Shown here in pieces: positions 8,745 through 17,232 of a DNA stretch of 64,000 bases. Positions within the stretch are counted from its first letter, which is position 1. Every line of letters starts with the position of its first letter. Origin of the DNA: Sphingobacteriales bacterium (GTDB lineage Bacteria > Bacteroidota > Bacteroidia > Sphingobacteriales > Sphingobacteriaceae); the NCBI GenBank assembly GCA_004293485.1, contig RDYW01000034.1, positions 1 to 64,000 of the forward strand, given 5' to 3'. Below the pieces are notes generated by a model. The model had not been told where the DNA came from. It saw nothing but the letters and a program-made list of their open reading frames with translations, and did no database searches. Made by a program: the position numbers and the translations under genes.

Positions 8745-9149
8745 ATTTTTAGTTTATTATAAAAGGTGTGTATAAATGTTTATAAACCGTGTAAAGATGT
8801 TAATTTTGTGTAAGAAAATAATTAATAACTCGTAAAAGATGTTGGTTTGGCTGTTATTTATTTAAACACCTATATATTTTTAAGGTTTTTACTAGTACAA
8901 TTTTTAACTTTATTAACTTTTTAGGTAAGATGATTTGATAACAGTAAAACTTTTTAAAATAAAACGCCCAAAATATTTGGTGCTGAAAATGAGTAAATTG
9001 ATATTAAATTAATGTTAACAACTTGTTAGTTTAATATTAAAAATTAAAAATTACTACCTAAATACATAAACTTATGCACCAAACTAACACCTTAATAAAC
9101 AATAAAGAATTTATATATAATATTATAGTTATTATTAAATAGTGGATAA
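8745..9149. other. nadB-nadA divergent intergenic region
   Basis: 405 AT-rich bases between two divergent NAD-synthesis genes, so both promoters must lie here. I could not pick out a convincing TTTG/TAnnTTTG pair or a riboswitch fold. No open frame resembling a gene was seen. Confidence 0.6.
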
Positions 9150-10142
9150 ATGAATAGTTTTGAAGAAATAAATTTGAGGGGTTTTGTAGATGAACCCATT
9201 GCCGCCGACTTAGATATTGTTGGCGAAATAAACAAATTAAAGAAAGAAAAAAATGCTGTTATACTGGCCCATTATTACCAAGAACCCGATATACAAGATA
9301 TTGCCGATTATATTGGCGATAGCCTTGGCCTATCGCAAGAGGCAGCCAAAACCAATGCCGATATTATTGTGTTTGCAGGCGTACATTTTATGGCCGAAAC
9401 AGCAAAAATACTATCGCCCAGCAAACGGGTTTTATTGCCCGATAGCAAAGCAGGTTGCTCGCTATCCGACAGTTGCCCAGCCCATTTATTTAAAATATTT
9501 AAAGCAAAATACCCCGACCATTTGGTGATAACTTATGTAAACTGCACCGCCGAATTAAAGGCTTTGAGCGATATTGTATGCACAAGTAGCAATGCGGTAC
9601 AAATTGTAAATAGTTTACCAGCCGACCAAAAAATAATATTTGGCCCCGATAAAAACTTAGGTGCTTATGTGATTAAAAAAACTGGCCGAGATATGGTTTT
9701 ATGGAACGGTGCCTGTATGGTTCACGAAATTTTTGCCCAGCAAAAAATAGTAAAACTTAAAGAACGCCACCCCGAAGCAAAGTTTATTGCCCACCCCGAG
9801 TGCGAAGAACCTATTTTGGCTATGGCCGATTATGTAGGCAGCACCACAGGCTTATTAAATTACACCATAAACAACCCCGCAAACGCTTTTATTGTAGCCA
9901 CCGAAACAGGCATCATACACCAAATGCAATTAGCCAACCCCAACAAGGTTTTTATACCCGCACCACCCAATAACTTATGCGCCTGTAACGATTGTCCCCA
10001 CATGAAACGAAACACGCTAGAAAAGCTTTATTTGTGTTTAAAAAATGAATTGCCCGAAATTGAAGTGCCTTTGGATATTATAGAAAAAGCCAAGAAGCCG
10101 ATAGAAAGGATGTTGGATATTTCGGCGAGGTTGGGGTTGTAG
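9150..10142 (+). CDS. nadA: quinolinate synthase NadA
   Basis: 330-residue [4Fe-4S] enzyme that condenses iminoaspartate (from NadB) with dihydroxyacetone phosphate to form quinolinate. The sequence shows [56 protein letters not shown], the HPECEEP motif and the C-terminal [18 protein letters not shown]. Cysteines at [14 protein letters not shown] and the NDCPHM region are candidate cluster ligands. Length and motifs are normal for the type without a fused domain. A hairpin with a T-rich tail follows the stop. Confidence 0.97.
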   Translation: MNSFEEINLRGFVDEPIAADLDIVGEINKLKKEKNAVILAHYYQEPDIQDIADYIGDSLGLSQEAAKTNADIIVFAGVHFMAETAKILSPSKRVLLPDSKAGCSLSDSCPAHLFKIFKAKYPDHLVITYVNCTAELKALSDIVCTSSNAVQIVNSLPADQKIIFGPDKNLGAYVIKKTGRDMVLWNGACMVHEIFAQQKIVKLKERHPEAKFIAHPECEEPILAMADYVGSTTGLLNYTINNPANAFIVATETGIIHQMQLANPNKVFIPAPPNNLCACNDCPHMKRNTLEKLYLCLKNELPEIEVPLDIIEKAKKPIERMLDISARLGL

Positions 10143-10158
10143 GTAAATTAAATGATAC

Positions 10159-10205
10159 CCCACTCTTCGAAGTTACAAACCTCGAAGAGCGGGATTTTGT
10201 TGTTG
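10159..10205 (+). terminator. probable intrinsic terminator after nadA
   Basis: CCCACTCTTCGA at 10159-10170 pairs with TCGAAGAGCGGG at 10182-10193 (one mismatch, loop of 11). It is followed by the T-rich run ATTTTGTTGTTG. It starts 16 bases after the nadA stop. The tail is not a clean run of T, so efficiency is uncertain. Confidence 0.55.
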
Positions 10206-10307
10206 TAAATGTAGTGTTTTGTTTTTACTGTACAAAGTTTAAAACTTTGCTTATTTACCCTCACATTGACGAAGAAATGGCTTAACAATGCAAGAGCGGG
10301 GGGGGCT

Positions 10308-10439
10308 GGTAAGCCCGAACCCCTAAAACACGATTTGTCTGGCAAATGGTCACGGAGAATCAACCAAGAACATCGACTTGTTTATGAAGTTCACGAATCA
10401 ATTGTAAAAGCTCACTCTGCTAAAGGATATTATAAATAA
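10308..10439 (+). pseudogene. YoeB/Txe-family toxin remnant, C-terminal half
   Basis: The frame reads GKPEPLKHDLSGKWSRRINQ and EHRLVYEVHESIVKAHSAKG YYK before TAA at 10437-10439. GKPEPLK-LSG-WSRRIN-EHRLVYEV is the diagnostic C-terminal block of YoeB/Txe mRNA interferases. The family's N-terminal half is absent; upstream lies a run of eight G and unrelated sequence, so no start codon gives a full protein. No YefM antitoxin gene is nearby. The sequence after the EHRLVYEV block also departs from the usual short hydrophobic end. Confidence 0.8.
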
Positions 10440-10555
10440 ACCAGTTATTGGCGGATTACAAATTCTACGATATGTACTTCGGAATTACAAATTTTGAAGA
10501 GCGTTTTAATTTGGGGTTTTGTTTAAAAACGAGATATGTGGAAGAGCGGGTCAGA

Positions 10556-10614
10556 CAATATTTTTGCGAGGTACCTCGCAAAAATATTGTAACGAACCTA
10601 CCTGCCGGCAGGTA
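10556..10614. repeat. two perfect palindromes: 34 bp and 16 bp
   Basis: Positions 10556-10589 form a 34-base perfect palindrome (half-site CAATATTTTTGCGAGGT). Nine bases later TACCTGCCGGCAGGTA at 10599-10614 is another perfect palindrome. GGGTC (about 10548-10552) and GACCC (10623-10627) could pair outside both, forming a nested cruciform. No protein-coding frame covers the region. It may act as a bidirectional terminator or be a repeat-family element. Confidence 0.7.
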
Positions 10615-10725
10615 AGTAGCCCCGACCCACAAGCCAAGATTTTTTGGGCGTAAAGGCTAGGGGCATGCCTAAGCAATTGTTCGCTGTTTGTTTTTTTTTA
10701 CCTTTATGGCTTTACAGCTTACACC

Positions 10726-11388
10726 ATGATAATACAGGCCAAAGCCCTACCGTTTTATGTGTTTAAATATGGCATAAGGTTTTTAACCTGGGTGTTTGGG
10801 CGCATGTTTAATAAATTGGTAATTAAAAAGGCTAAGGTTTATAAAAATCATTCGTATTTGTTAATGTGTAATCATTTTAGTTTTTGGGATGGTTTTTGGG
10901 CGTGTTATTTGTGCCTTAATGGCATACATGAAGGCACAAATATGAAGGGTTTTTATGTAATGATACTAGAAAAACAGTTGCAAAAAAATATGTTTTTGCG
11001 TTATTTGGGTTGTTTTTCGGTAGCACCTGGTAGGGCAAGTGTAAGCGAAAGTTTGGCTTATGCTGCCCAAATATTAAATACGCCGGGCAATGTGTTGTTA
11101 ATGTATCCGCAAGGCAACCTAGAGTCGCAATATGTGAGGCACATTGTAGTAAAAGAAGGGATAATAGAAATTATTAAACGCATAAAGGGTGATTGCCAGC
11201 TGCTATGGAGCAGCAATTTTATTGAGTATTTCGAAAGTTTTAAGCCGTCGGTTTATTTTAATGTGTTGGATTGTGGCGCAGCCAAAAATTTTGAGATGAA
11301 TACATTTACTACAGCTATAAATAAACACCATACTGCTGCTATGCAACATAGGTTTAGGTTTACTAAAGAAGTGTTTACGACAACTTAG
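10726..11388 (+). CDS. 1-acylglycerol-3-phosphate acyltransferase-like (PlsC family)
   Basis: 220-residue membrane-associated acyltransferase. The catalytic motif NHFSFWD supplies the H-x4-D pair, and the later block LLMYPQGNLES corresponds to the FPEG-type substrate motif. FSVAPGRASVSESLAYAAQI lies between them as expected. The N-terminus is hydrophobic. Family members acylate lysophosphatidate or related lipids. The YPQG variant of FPEG leaves substrate choice open. It is separated from neighbours by palindromic sequence upstream and converges with hisS downstream. Confidence 0.8.
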   Translation: MIIQAKALPFYVFKYGIRFLTWVFGRMFNKLVIKKAKVYKNHSYLLMCNHFSFWDGFWACYLCLNGIHEGTNMKGFYVMILEKQLQKNMFLRYLGCFSVAPGRASVSESLAYAAQILNTPGNVLLMYPQGNLESQYVRHIVVKEGIIEIIKRIKGDCQLLWSSNFIEYFESFKPSVYFNVLDCGAAKNFEMNTFTTAINKHHTAAMQHRFRFTKEVFTTT

Positions 11389-11420
11389 ATTTTTTGTTTT
11401 TTGGGGATAACTAAAAAAAA

Positions 11421-12794
11421 TTATGTTGTTTTTAACTGTTTTTCTATTTCGGCTATTTCGAGGCTTTGCTGCTGGCCGGTAAGCATGTTTTTAAAAGTTA
11501 GTTTTCCTGTTTTCATTTCTTGGCTACCTACAATAATAGCGTAAGCAATATGTTTATCGTTGGCATATTGCATTTGTTTTTTAATTTTTGTGCCAAAAGG
11601 GTACAATTCAGCTGCAATATTTTTACGCCGCAATTGGTTTAAAACAGATAGGCTATACGTTTCTTCATCTTTACCCAACACGCAAATAAGCACTTGGGTA
11701 ATTTGCTGGCTATTTGTGGTAAACAAATTTAACTCTTCTAAAACATCATAAATTCTATCGGCGCCAAACGATATGCCTACACCTGTTAAGCCCTGTAAGC
11801 CAAACATCCCCGTAAGGTTATCGTACCTACCGCCTCCACCAATACTGCCCATGGTGGCTTGGTTGGTTTTTACTTCAAAAATACAGCCTGTATAATAGTG
11901 TAAACCTCGGGCTAGGCTAAGGTCGAGTTCTATGGTTGCATGTTGTAGCGTAAAGCTGGCTAGGTAATTTAAAACGGTGTAAATTTCGTTAATACCTTGT
12001 AAGCCTGTGGGCGATGTTGCTAAAATTAGTTTCAGGCTTTCTAGTTTTTCGGTATTAGTACCTGTTAATAGTATTAAGGGTTTTAGTTGTTGGATATTAG
12101 CTGGGGTAAATCCTTTGCTTAAAAGTTCGGTTTGTACACCCTCGAAGCCTATTTTATCCAACTTATCTAAGGCTACGGTAAGGCTAACAATAGCTTCGGG
12201 TTTACCCAAAATTTCGGCTATGCCTGTTAATATTTTACGGTTATTAATTTTTATGGTAAAATTTCTTAGTCCCAAATTGCTTAACGCTTCGTCGTAAATA
12301 GCTATAAATTCGGCTTCGTTAAGTAACGAATTACTGCCTACCACATCTACATCGCACTGGTAAAACTCTCGGTAGCGTCCTCGCTGTGGCCTATCGGCTC
12401 GCCATACGGGCTGTATTTGGTAGCGTTTAAAAGGCAGCGAAATTTCGGTTTGGTGCATTACCACATAGCGGGCAAAGGGAACGGTAAGGTCGTAACGCAA
12501 GGCTTTTTCGGTTATTTTTGAGGTTAAGGTTTGTGATTTTATGGTGGTTAAATTTGCATCGATTTTGGATAAATAATCGCCATTGTTAAGTACTTTAAAC
12601 ATCAACTGGTCGCCCTCGTCGCCATATTTACCGGTTAAGGTATCGAGGCTTTCCATGGCTGGCGTTTGTATTTCTTGGTAGCCATATTTTTTAAAAACTT
12701 TTTTTAGGGTATCAAAAATAAAGTTTCGTTGCCCCATTTGCTGCGGATTAAAATCGCGTGTACCTTTTGGTATTGTTGCTTTTACATTTGCCAT
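11421..12794 (-). CDS. hisS: histidyl-tRNA synthetase
   Basis: 457-residue class II aminoacyl-tRNA synthetase. The sequence has KGTRDFNPQQM at the N-terminus, motif 2 around FKRYQIQPVWRADRPQRGRY and REFYQCDVDVVG, the histidine A motif as ARGLHYYTGCIFE, motif 3 as GGRYDNLTGMFG and GVGISFGADRIYDVLEE, then an anticodon-binding C-terminal domain. Length is normal for Bacteroidota. The gene is complete and stands alone on this strand. Confidence 0.97.
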   Translation of the reverse strand: MANVKATIPKGTRDFNPQQMGQRNFIFDTLKKVFKKYGYQEIQTPAMESLDTLTGKYGDEGDQLMFKVLNNGDYLSKIDANLTTIKSQTLTSKITEKALRYDLTVPFARYVVMHQTEISLPFKRYQIQPVWRADRPQRGRYREFYQCDVDVVGSNSLLNEAEFIAIYDEALSNLGLRNFTIKINNRKILTGIAEILGKPEAIVSLTVALDKLDKIGFEGVQTELLSKGFTPANIQQLKPLILLTGTNTEKLESLKLILATSPTGLQGINEIYTVLNYLASFTLQHATIELDLSLARGLHYYTGCIFEVKTNQATMGSIGGGGRYDNLTGMFGLQGLTGVGISFGADRIYDVLEELNLFTTNSQQITQVLICVLGKDEETYSLSVLNQLRRKNIAAELYPFGTKIKKQMQYANDKHIAYAIIVGSQEMKTGKLTFKNMLTGQQQSLEIAEIEKQLKTT

Positions 12795-12844
12795 AAGGCG
12801 AAAGTAAACAATCTAATTGTTTGGGGGAATTTTTTTGAATGTTA

Positions 12845-13279
12845 TTAAGGTTTAAACTCGTACTTTTCGATAGGAGTAAAATACCATTTATCAATCACGT
12901 TTGATTGTTCTTTTTCGGTAAGTTTATTAAACTCGGGGTTTTGTTTTGAAAATTCTTTAAATGCAGCAGCCTGTTTATACCATAATATGGCGTATTCGTG
13001 GGCGTTTTTCATGCCATATTTGCTTAAAAAGTTGGCATAGTTTTTTTGGTTTTTTAAAATTTTGTGTTGTTTTTCGGTAATTTCTTTTACTGCTTCTTTG
13101 GATGCAGGCAATACAAAATCGTTTTTGCGTTCGTTAAATTCGCGTTTTGCTTTTAAGTAATCGTTAAAGCTTGGGTCTTTATCTAGCTTATAATAAAAAT
13201 AGGTAAGGTCTTTTACGTGGTTTTGTGCAAAAAGCTGTATGCGGGTACAAATAATACATAGTAATAGCAGTTTTTTCAT
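12845..13279 (-). CDS. hypothetical secreted protein
   Basis: 144 residues starting MKKLLLLCIICTRIQLFAQN, a clear signal peptide with cleavage likely after FAQ. The mature part is highly charged and helical (YFYYKLDKDPSFNDYLKAKR, KQHKILKNQKNYANFLSKYG), ending EKYEFKP. No recognised domain. It lies 48 bases upstream (in genome order) of the hisS start and on the same strand, but hisS is transcribed after it, so co-transcription is possible. Confidence 0.65.
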   Translation of the reverse strand: MKKLLLLCIICTRIQLFAQNHVKDLTYFYYKLDKDPSFNDYLKAKREFNERKNDFVLPASKEAVKEITEKQHKILKNQKNYANFLSKYGMKNAHEYAILWYKQAAAFKEFSKQNPEFNKLTEKEQSNVIDKWYFTPIEKYEFKP

Positions 13280-13406
13280 TATCGGTATGTTAAAAGTTTT
13301 TTTATAAAATTAAGCAATCCTAATGATTTAAGTAGTTTATGTTTAAAAAAAATAAAGCAACTAGTGCTTGTACCTTTTTTACGCCTATAACCTTTTTTTT
13401 AGCTGC

Positions 13407-13775
13407 TTATTCTTTGGTTTTTATTTCACCTGTTTTATAAAAGTTTAAGGCTTTTTGCAAAATATACTGTAAGGTATGCAGTGGTAAATCTTGGGTTGGA
13501 TTAAGCAACATAATTTTCATTCGGCTACGTTTTTCTTGAAGTAAAAACGGGTCGTTTAGCCGCTTTCCTTCTACAAAACCAATATAGGGTTGTTTATATT
13601 TTTTATGGTACCACAGGTAGCAAAACATTTTTCCTTTGTAATAAAAAAAAGGCATATTGTATTTCAAACAGCTGGTAATACAGGTATCTTGTTTCATAAT
13701 AATTTCTCGCAAAGCCAATAAGGTAGCTTTAATAGGTTCGGGGTGTTGGTAACAAAAATCATCTAGTGCGTTCAT
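13407..13775 (-). CDS. DUF1801 (YdhG-like) protein
   Basis: 122-residue protein starting MNALDDFCYQHPEPIKATLL. It has the DUF1801 pattern: a start helix with ALREIIMKQD, then YNMPFFYYKGKMFCYLWYHK, PYIGFVEGKRLNDPFL and RSRMKIMLLNPTQDLP before a C-terminal helix. An in-frame Met at 13877 would add 34 unusual residues; the family normally begins close to the start I chose. The biochemical role of the family is not settled. Confidence 0.75.
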   Translation of the reverse strand: MNALDDFCYQHPEPIKATLLALREIIMKQDTCITSCLKYNMPFFYYKGKMFCYLWYHKKYKQPYIGFVEGKRLNDPFLLQEKRSRMKIMLLNPTQDLPLHTLQYILQKALNFYKTGEIKTKE

Positions 13776-14036
13776 TTGTTTGTGGGCTACAAATATATTA
13801 ATTTTTGCATTTTGTGTGTTTAGAGTCGTATGGTTTAATGTTTGCGGAAAAACTAAAAAATTTGAACGAAGTTGCATTTATCATTTTAACCGTACCTTTT
13901 TAAAAAATATAAATTATTTTAAGATACAATAAATTAATAAATACTTAAAATACTCTTAACAATTAGTAAAACAACATTTTATACATTTATTTCGCTTTAA
14001 GCGATATGGTTAAGCAATAAAATTAAACTATTTGTT

Positions 14037-14246
14037 ATGATAGCATCAGCATTAGAAATTACCGACCAAGCGTATTTAATAAAACTAAACAAATCGGATT
14101 TCGATTTATCGTTTATACAAACGCTTTTAAAAAGGATACAAAACGAAAAAACTTTTTTTTCGCCTATTTGGGATAGCGAAGATGATATATTAAGTAAACC
14201 GAACTACGCCGACGATGCCGATATAGATTATTTGAGCGATAAATAA
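14037..14246 (+). CDS. small acidic hypothetical protein
   Basis: 69 residues: MIASALEITDQAYLIKLNKS, DFDLSFIQTLLKRIQNEKTF, then a very acidic tail (DSEDDILSKPNYADDADIDY). It resembles small antitoxin-like proteins of Bacteroidota in size and charge, but no toxin partner follows; the next gene is on the other strand three bases away. Codon use looks like its neighbours. Function unknown. Confidence 0.5.
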   Translation: MIASALEITDQAYLIKLNKSDFDLSFIQTLLKRIQNEKTFFSPIWDSEDDILSKPNYADDADIDYLSDK

Positions 14247-14249
14247 TGG

Positions 14250-14810
14250 CTAATATTGGCGGTAATTGCCTTTACCGCCACGCACTTGCTGGGTTTTATC
14301 AAGCATAGCCATTTGGCCTTTCATCATTTTTATTTGTTCGGACAAAATTTTTGTTTTGTCGGCTTTTTCGGCTTCTTTTATCAATCTTACTGCTTCGCGT
14401 TTATTGCGTTTACCCATTTCTACGCCCGCAAGGCTTAAATTTGCCAAGGCTATATTATGGTCCATGGTGAGCCCGCAAGCCAAGGCTTTTTTAAAGAATT
14501 TTTCGGCTTTCATGGGTGCTTTACGCGACTCTATCAACCCTAATAATAAATTGTAATAGCCCAGTTGGCCTTTATACAGTTGGGTTTCGGGGTTTTTAAT
14601 ACTTGCCAAGCAAGCCTCCGATTTTTCCATATTTTCTTTACGCAAATACCATTGCGCCAGCAGCATACGTTCGTTAAAAATATAGGTAACAAAAACAATA
14701 ATGCCTAGCATTAACAGCAAAACACCCCAAGCCCAATGCGATAGTACAAAAAATGTAACCGCAGCACCCAATAAAATAGCACCTATAATAATTCGTATAA
14801 AATTTGGCAT
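14250..14810 (-). CDS. membrane-anchored TPR-like protein
   Basis: 186 residues. Two closely spaced hydrophobic segments cover about residues 5-45 (IRIIIGAILLGAAVTFFVLS, WGVLLLMLGIIVFVTYIF). They are followed by helical TPR-like repeats (AQWYLRKENMEKSEACLASI, GYYNLLLGLIESRKAPMKAE, KALACGLTMDHNIALANLSL) and a basic C-terminus. Likely an inner-membrane protein with its repeat domain in the cytoplasm, serving as a scaffold. No specific partner is evident. It is divergent from ung. Confidence 0.65.
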   Translation of the reverse strand: MPNFIRIIIGAILLGAAVTFFVLSHWAWGVLLLMLGIIVFVTYIFNERMLLAQWYLRKENMEKSEACLASIKNPETQLYKGQLGYYNLLLGLIESRKAPMKAEKFFKKALACGLTMDHNIALANLSLAGVEMGKRNKREAVRLIKEAEKADKTKILSEQIKMMKGQMAMLDKTQQVRGGKGNYRQY

Positions 14811-14882
14811 CGTTATTTATTAATTTTGTGCTTGCAAATATGAGTTTAATTGCGCTTCAAATCAATAAAAAGATAAATAAAT

Positions 14883-15560
14883 ATGTTGGTAAAATTAGAG
14901 GCATCGTGGTTGGCGGTTTTAAAACCCGAGTTTGATGCCTCATATATGCAAAACTTACGCCATTTTTTACTTTCCGAAAAAAACGCAGGTAAAATTATTT
15001 ACCCGCCCAATAACTTAATATTTAACGCTTTTGAAATTACCCCTTGGCATAATGTAAAGGTGGTTATTTTGGGGCAAGACCCCTACCACGGCCAAGGGCA
15101 GGCGCATGGCTTATCGTTTTCGGTACAAAAAGGCGTGGCTATACCGCCATCGTTAAAAAACATATACAACGAATTGGCCACGGATATATCAGATTTTACA
15201 ATGCCACCCCATGGCAACCTTACTTATTGGGCACAGCAAGGGGTATTAATGCTAAACGCTACCCTAACCGTAGCGGCAAACGCACCAGGCTCGCACCAAA
15301 AAGCGGGCTGGGAAACCTTTACCAATCAAGTAATTAAAACTATTTCGGCACAAAAAGAAAATGTAGTTTTTATATTATGGGGGAAATTTGCGCAAGCCAA
15401 AGCCGCGTTTATTGATGAAAATAAACACTTTATAATTAAATCGGCACACCCATCGCCGTTTTCGGTTTACCAAGGTTTTTATGGATCGCAGCCTTTTAGC
15501 CAAACCAATGCTTATTTAAAAAGCAAAGAGATAAAAGAAATAGATTGGCAAATAGTTTAA
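14883..15560 (+). CDS. ung: uracil-DNA glycosylase
   Basis: 225-residue family 1 uracil-DNA glycosylase that removes uracil from DNA. The water-activating loop GQDPYHGQGQAHGLSFSV holds the catalytic Asp, APGSHQKAGWETFT is the Pro-rich region, LWGKFAQAK matches the uracil-binding segment, and HPSPFSVYQGFYGSQPFS is the DNA-intercalating loop with the catalytic His. Length is normal. A REP-like hairpin follows the gene. Confidence 0.97.
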   Translation: MLVKLEASWLAVLKPEFDASYMQNLRHFLLSEKNAGKIIYPPNNLIFNAFEITPWHNVKVVILGQDPYHGQGQAHGLSFSVQKGVAIPPSLKNIYNELATDISDFTMPPHGNLTYWAQQGVLMLNATLTVAANAPGSHQKAGWETFTNQVIKTISAQKENVVFILWGKFAQAKAAFIDENKHFIIKSAHPSPFSVYQGFYGSQPFSQTNAYLKSKEIKEIDWQIV

Positions 15561-15627
15561 GATTTAAGGTTTTTTTATACTTTAATGGTATTTGGCAATT
15601 AGGTGCGTTAACGATGGTAGCGGCATC

Positions 15628-15690
15628 CTTTTTGTAGCAAGCCTTTAGCCGAGCCAAAGAGGGGGGGCAAAAGGCTTGCTGCAAAAAGAT
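15628..15690. repeat. REP-like intergenic hairpin after ung
   Basis: CTTTTTGTAGCAAGCCTTT at about 15628-15646 pairs with AAAGGCTTGCTGCAAAAAG at about 15670-15688 with one mismatch. The loop includes GAGGGGGGGC. The flanks ('gtagcggcatcc' and 'gatatagcgtacagcg') look like the repeat unit itself. A second G/C-rich piece with ACCAGCGGGCAGG follows at 15717. From memory, similar elements are scattered in Sphingobacteriaceae genomes. It may act as a terminator for ung in either direction. Confidence 0.6.
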
Positions 15691-15816
15691 ATAGCGTACA
15701 GCGTGTTACCTTGCCTACCAGCGGGCAGGAAACGCCCAAATTTTTATTTAAAATATTGCGTTGGGGTGTTTAAATTTTTGCTTAAAAATCAATAGCTCCT
15801 TTTTCAATCATAATCT

Positions 15817-15824
15817 TAACTTTG
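15817..15824 (+). promoter_or_regulatory. Bacteroidota -7 box of ffh (TAACTTTG)
   Basis: TAACTTTG fits the TAnnTTTG element. No clear TTTG was found at the expected -33 position. Transcription would begin near 15831, which excludes the in-frame Met at 15822 and supports ATG 15855 as the ffh start. Confidence 0.5.
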
Positions 15825-15854
15825 CGTTTTTATAGCATAATTTTTTTTGTAGTC

Positions 15855-17207
15855 ATGTTTGATAATTTGCAAGATAAGCTCGAAGGAGCGTTTAAAATAT
15901 TAAAAGGCCAAGGTAGCATTACCGAAATTAACGTGGCCGAAACCATGAAAGAGATACGCAAAGCTCTTTTAGATGCCGATGTTAACTACAAAACTGCTAA
16001 AACATTTACCGATGAGGTAAAACAAAAAGCAATAGGGCAAAATGTATTGAACGCCATTTCGCCGGGGCAGTTACTTACCAAAATTATGAACGATGAGCTT
16101 ACCCAACTTATGGGAGGCCAAGTGCAAGATTTAGATATTAAACAAAACCCTACCATTATTTTAATTGCCGGGCTAAATGGTGCTGGAAAAACCACATTTT
16201 CAGGTAAACTGGCCAACTATTTAAAAACGCAAAAAAATAAAAAACCGCTATTGGTTGCTGGCGATGTGTATCGCCCTGCGGCTATTGACCAGCTAGAGAT
16301 ATTGGCTACACAAGTATGTGCCGATGTGTATGTAAACCGCCAAAGTACCAACCCTGTAGCTATAGCCTTAGAGGGTATTGCACATGGAAAAAAAAATGGC
16401 AACAATGTAATTATTGTTGATACGGCAGGCCGTTTATCGTTAGATGATGCCTTAATGAACGAAATTGCCGAGGTTAAAGCCGCCTGTAAGCCACAAGAAA
16501 TTTTATTTGTGGTAGATGCCATGACGGGGCAAGATGCCGTAAATACCGCCAAAGCTTTTAACGATAGGTTAGATTTTACGGGCGTGGTACTTACAAAACT
16601 TGATGGCGATACCCGTGGTGGTGCGGCTTTATCTATAAAATCGGTGGTTAATAAACCGATCAAATTTGTAGGTACAGGCGAAAAAATGGATGCTTTAGAT
16701 GTATTTTATCCTGATAGGATGGCATCGCGTATATTAGGTATGGGTGATGTGATTTCGCTGGTAGAGCGGGCGCAAATGCAGTTCGACGAAAAAGAAGCCG
16801 CCATCCTGCAAAAGAAAATACATAAAAATAAATTTGATTACAACGATTTTTTATCGCAAATACAGCAAATCAAAAAAATGGGTAACCTTAAAGATTTAAT
16901 GGGTATGATACCTGGCGTGGGCAAAATGATAAAAAACGTAGAAGTAGATGATAATGCTTTTAAAGGTATTGAAGCCATTATTAAATCGATGACTCCTTAC
17001 GAGCGAGAAAACCCCGATACCATTAACCCTAGTCGCCGAAACCGAATTGCCAAAGGGAGCGGTAACGATATTGCAGAGGTTAATAAACTTGTTAAACAGT
17101 TTGATGAGATGAAAAAAATGATGAAACAGTTTTCGAACCCCGCCGCAATGCTTAAAATGCAAAACATGATGAAAGGTGGTGCCATGCCAGGTAGTATGGG
17201 CAGGTAA
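15855..17207 (+). CDS. ffh: signal recognition particle protein Ffh
   Basis: 450-residue SRP54-type GTPase that binds signal sequences and 4.5S RNA and targets nascent membrane proteins to FtsY. N domain first, then G domain with IAGLNGAGKTTFSGKLA, DVYRPAAIDQLE, VDTAGRLSLDDALM, LTKLDGDTRGGAALS and FVGTGEKMDALDVFYPDR, then a Met-rich M domain (KMGNLKDLMGMIPGVGKMIK, MKKMMKQFSNPAAMLKMQNM) ending GSMGR. Start chosen at the Met that opens MFDNLQDKLEGAF, matching family N-termini and the -7 box. G is present where some family members have another residue in GLNGAGKTT; otherwise typical. Confidence 0.97.
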   Translation: MFDNLQDKLEGAFKILKGQGSITEINVAETMKEIRKALLDADVNYKTAKTFTDEVKQKAIGQNVLNAISPGQLLTKIMNDELTQLMGGQVQDLDIKQNPTIILIAGLNGAGKTTFSGKLANYLKTQKNKKPLLVAGDVYRPAAIDQLEILATQVCADVYVNRQSTNPVAIALEGIAHGKKNGNNVIIVDTAGRLSLDDALMNEIAEVKAACKPQEILFVVDAMTGQDAVNTAKAFNDRLDFTGVVLTKLDGDTRGGAALSIKSVVNKPIKFVGTGEKMDALDVFYPDRMASRILGMGDVISLVERAQMQFDEKEAAILQKKIHKNKFDYNDFLSQIQQIKKMGNLKDLMGMIPGVGKMIKNVEVDDNAFKGIEAIIKSMTPYERENPDTINPSRRNRIAKGSGNDIAEVNKLVKQFDEMKKMMKQFSNPAAMLKMQNMMKGGAMPGSMGR

Positions 17208-17232
17208 TTTTTTCTATCAAAAAAGCGGTTTC

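Noticed and set aside
10148-10363. Minus-strand frame after nadA
   Set aside because: Antisense to the terminator hairpin and the YoeB remnant; no motif recognised.
13776-13877. 34-codon N-terminal extension of the DUF1801 gene
   Set aside because: The family begins near MNALDDF and the extension has no conserved features.
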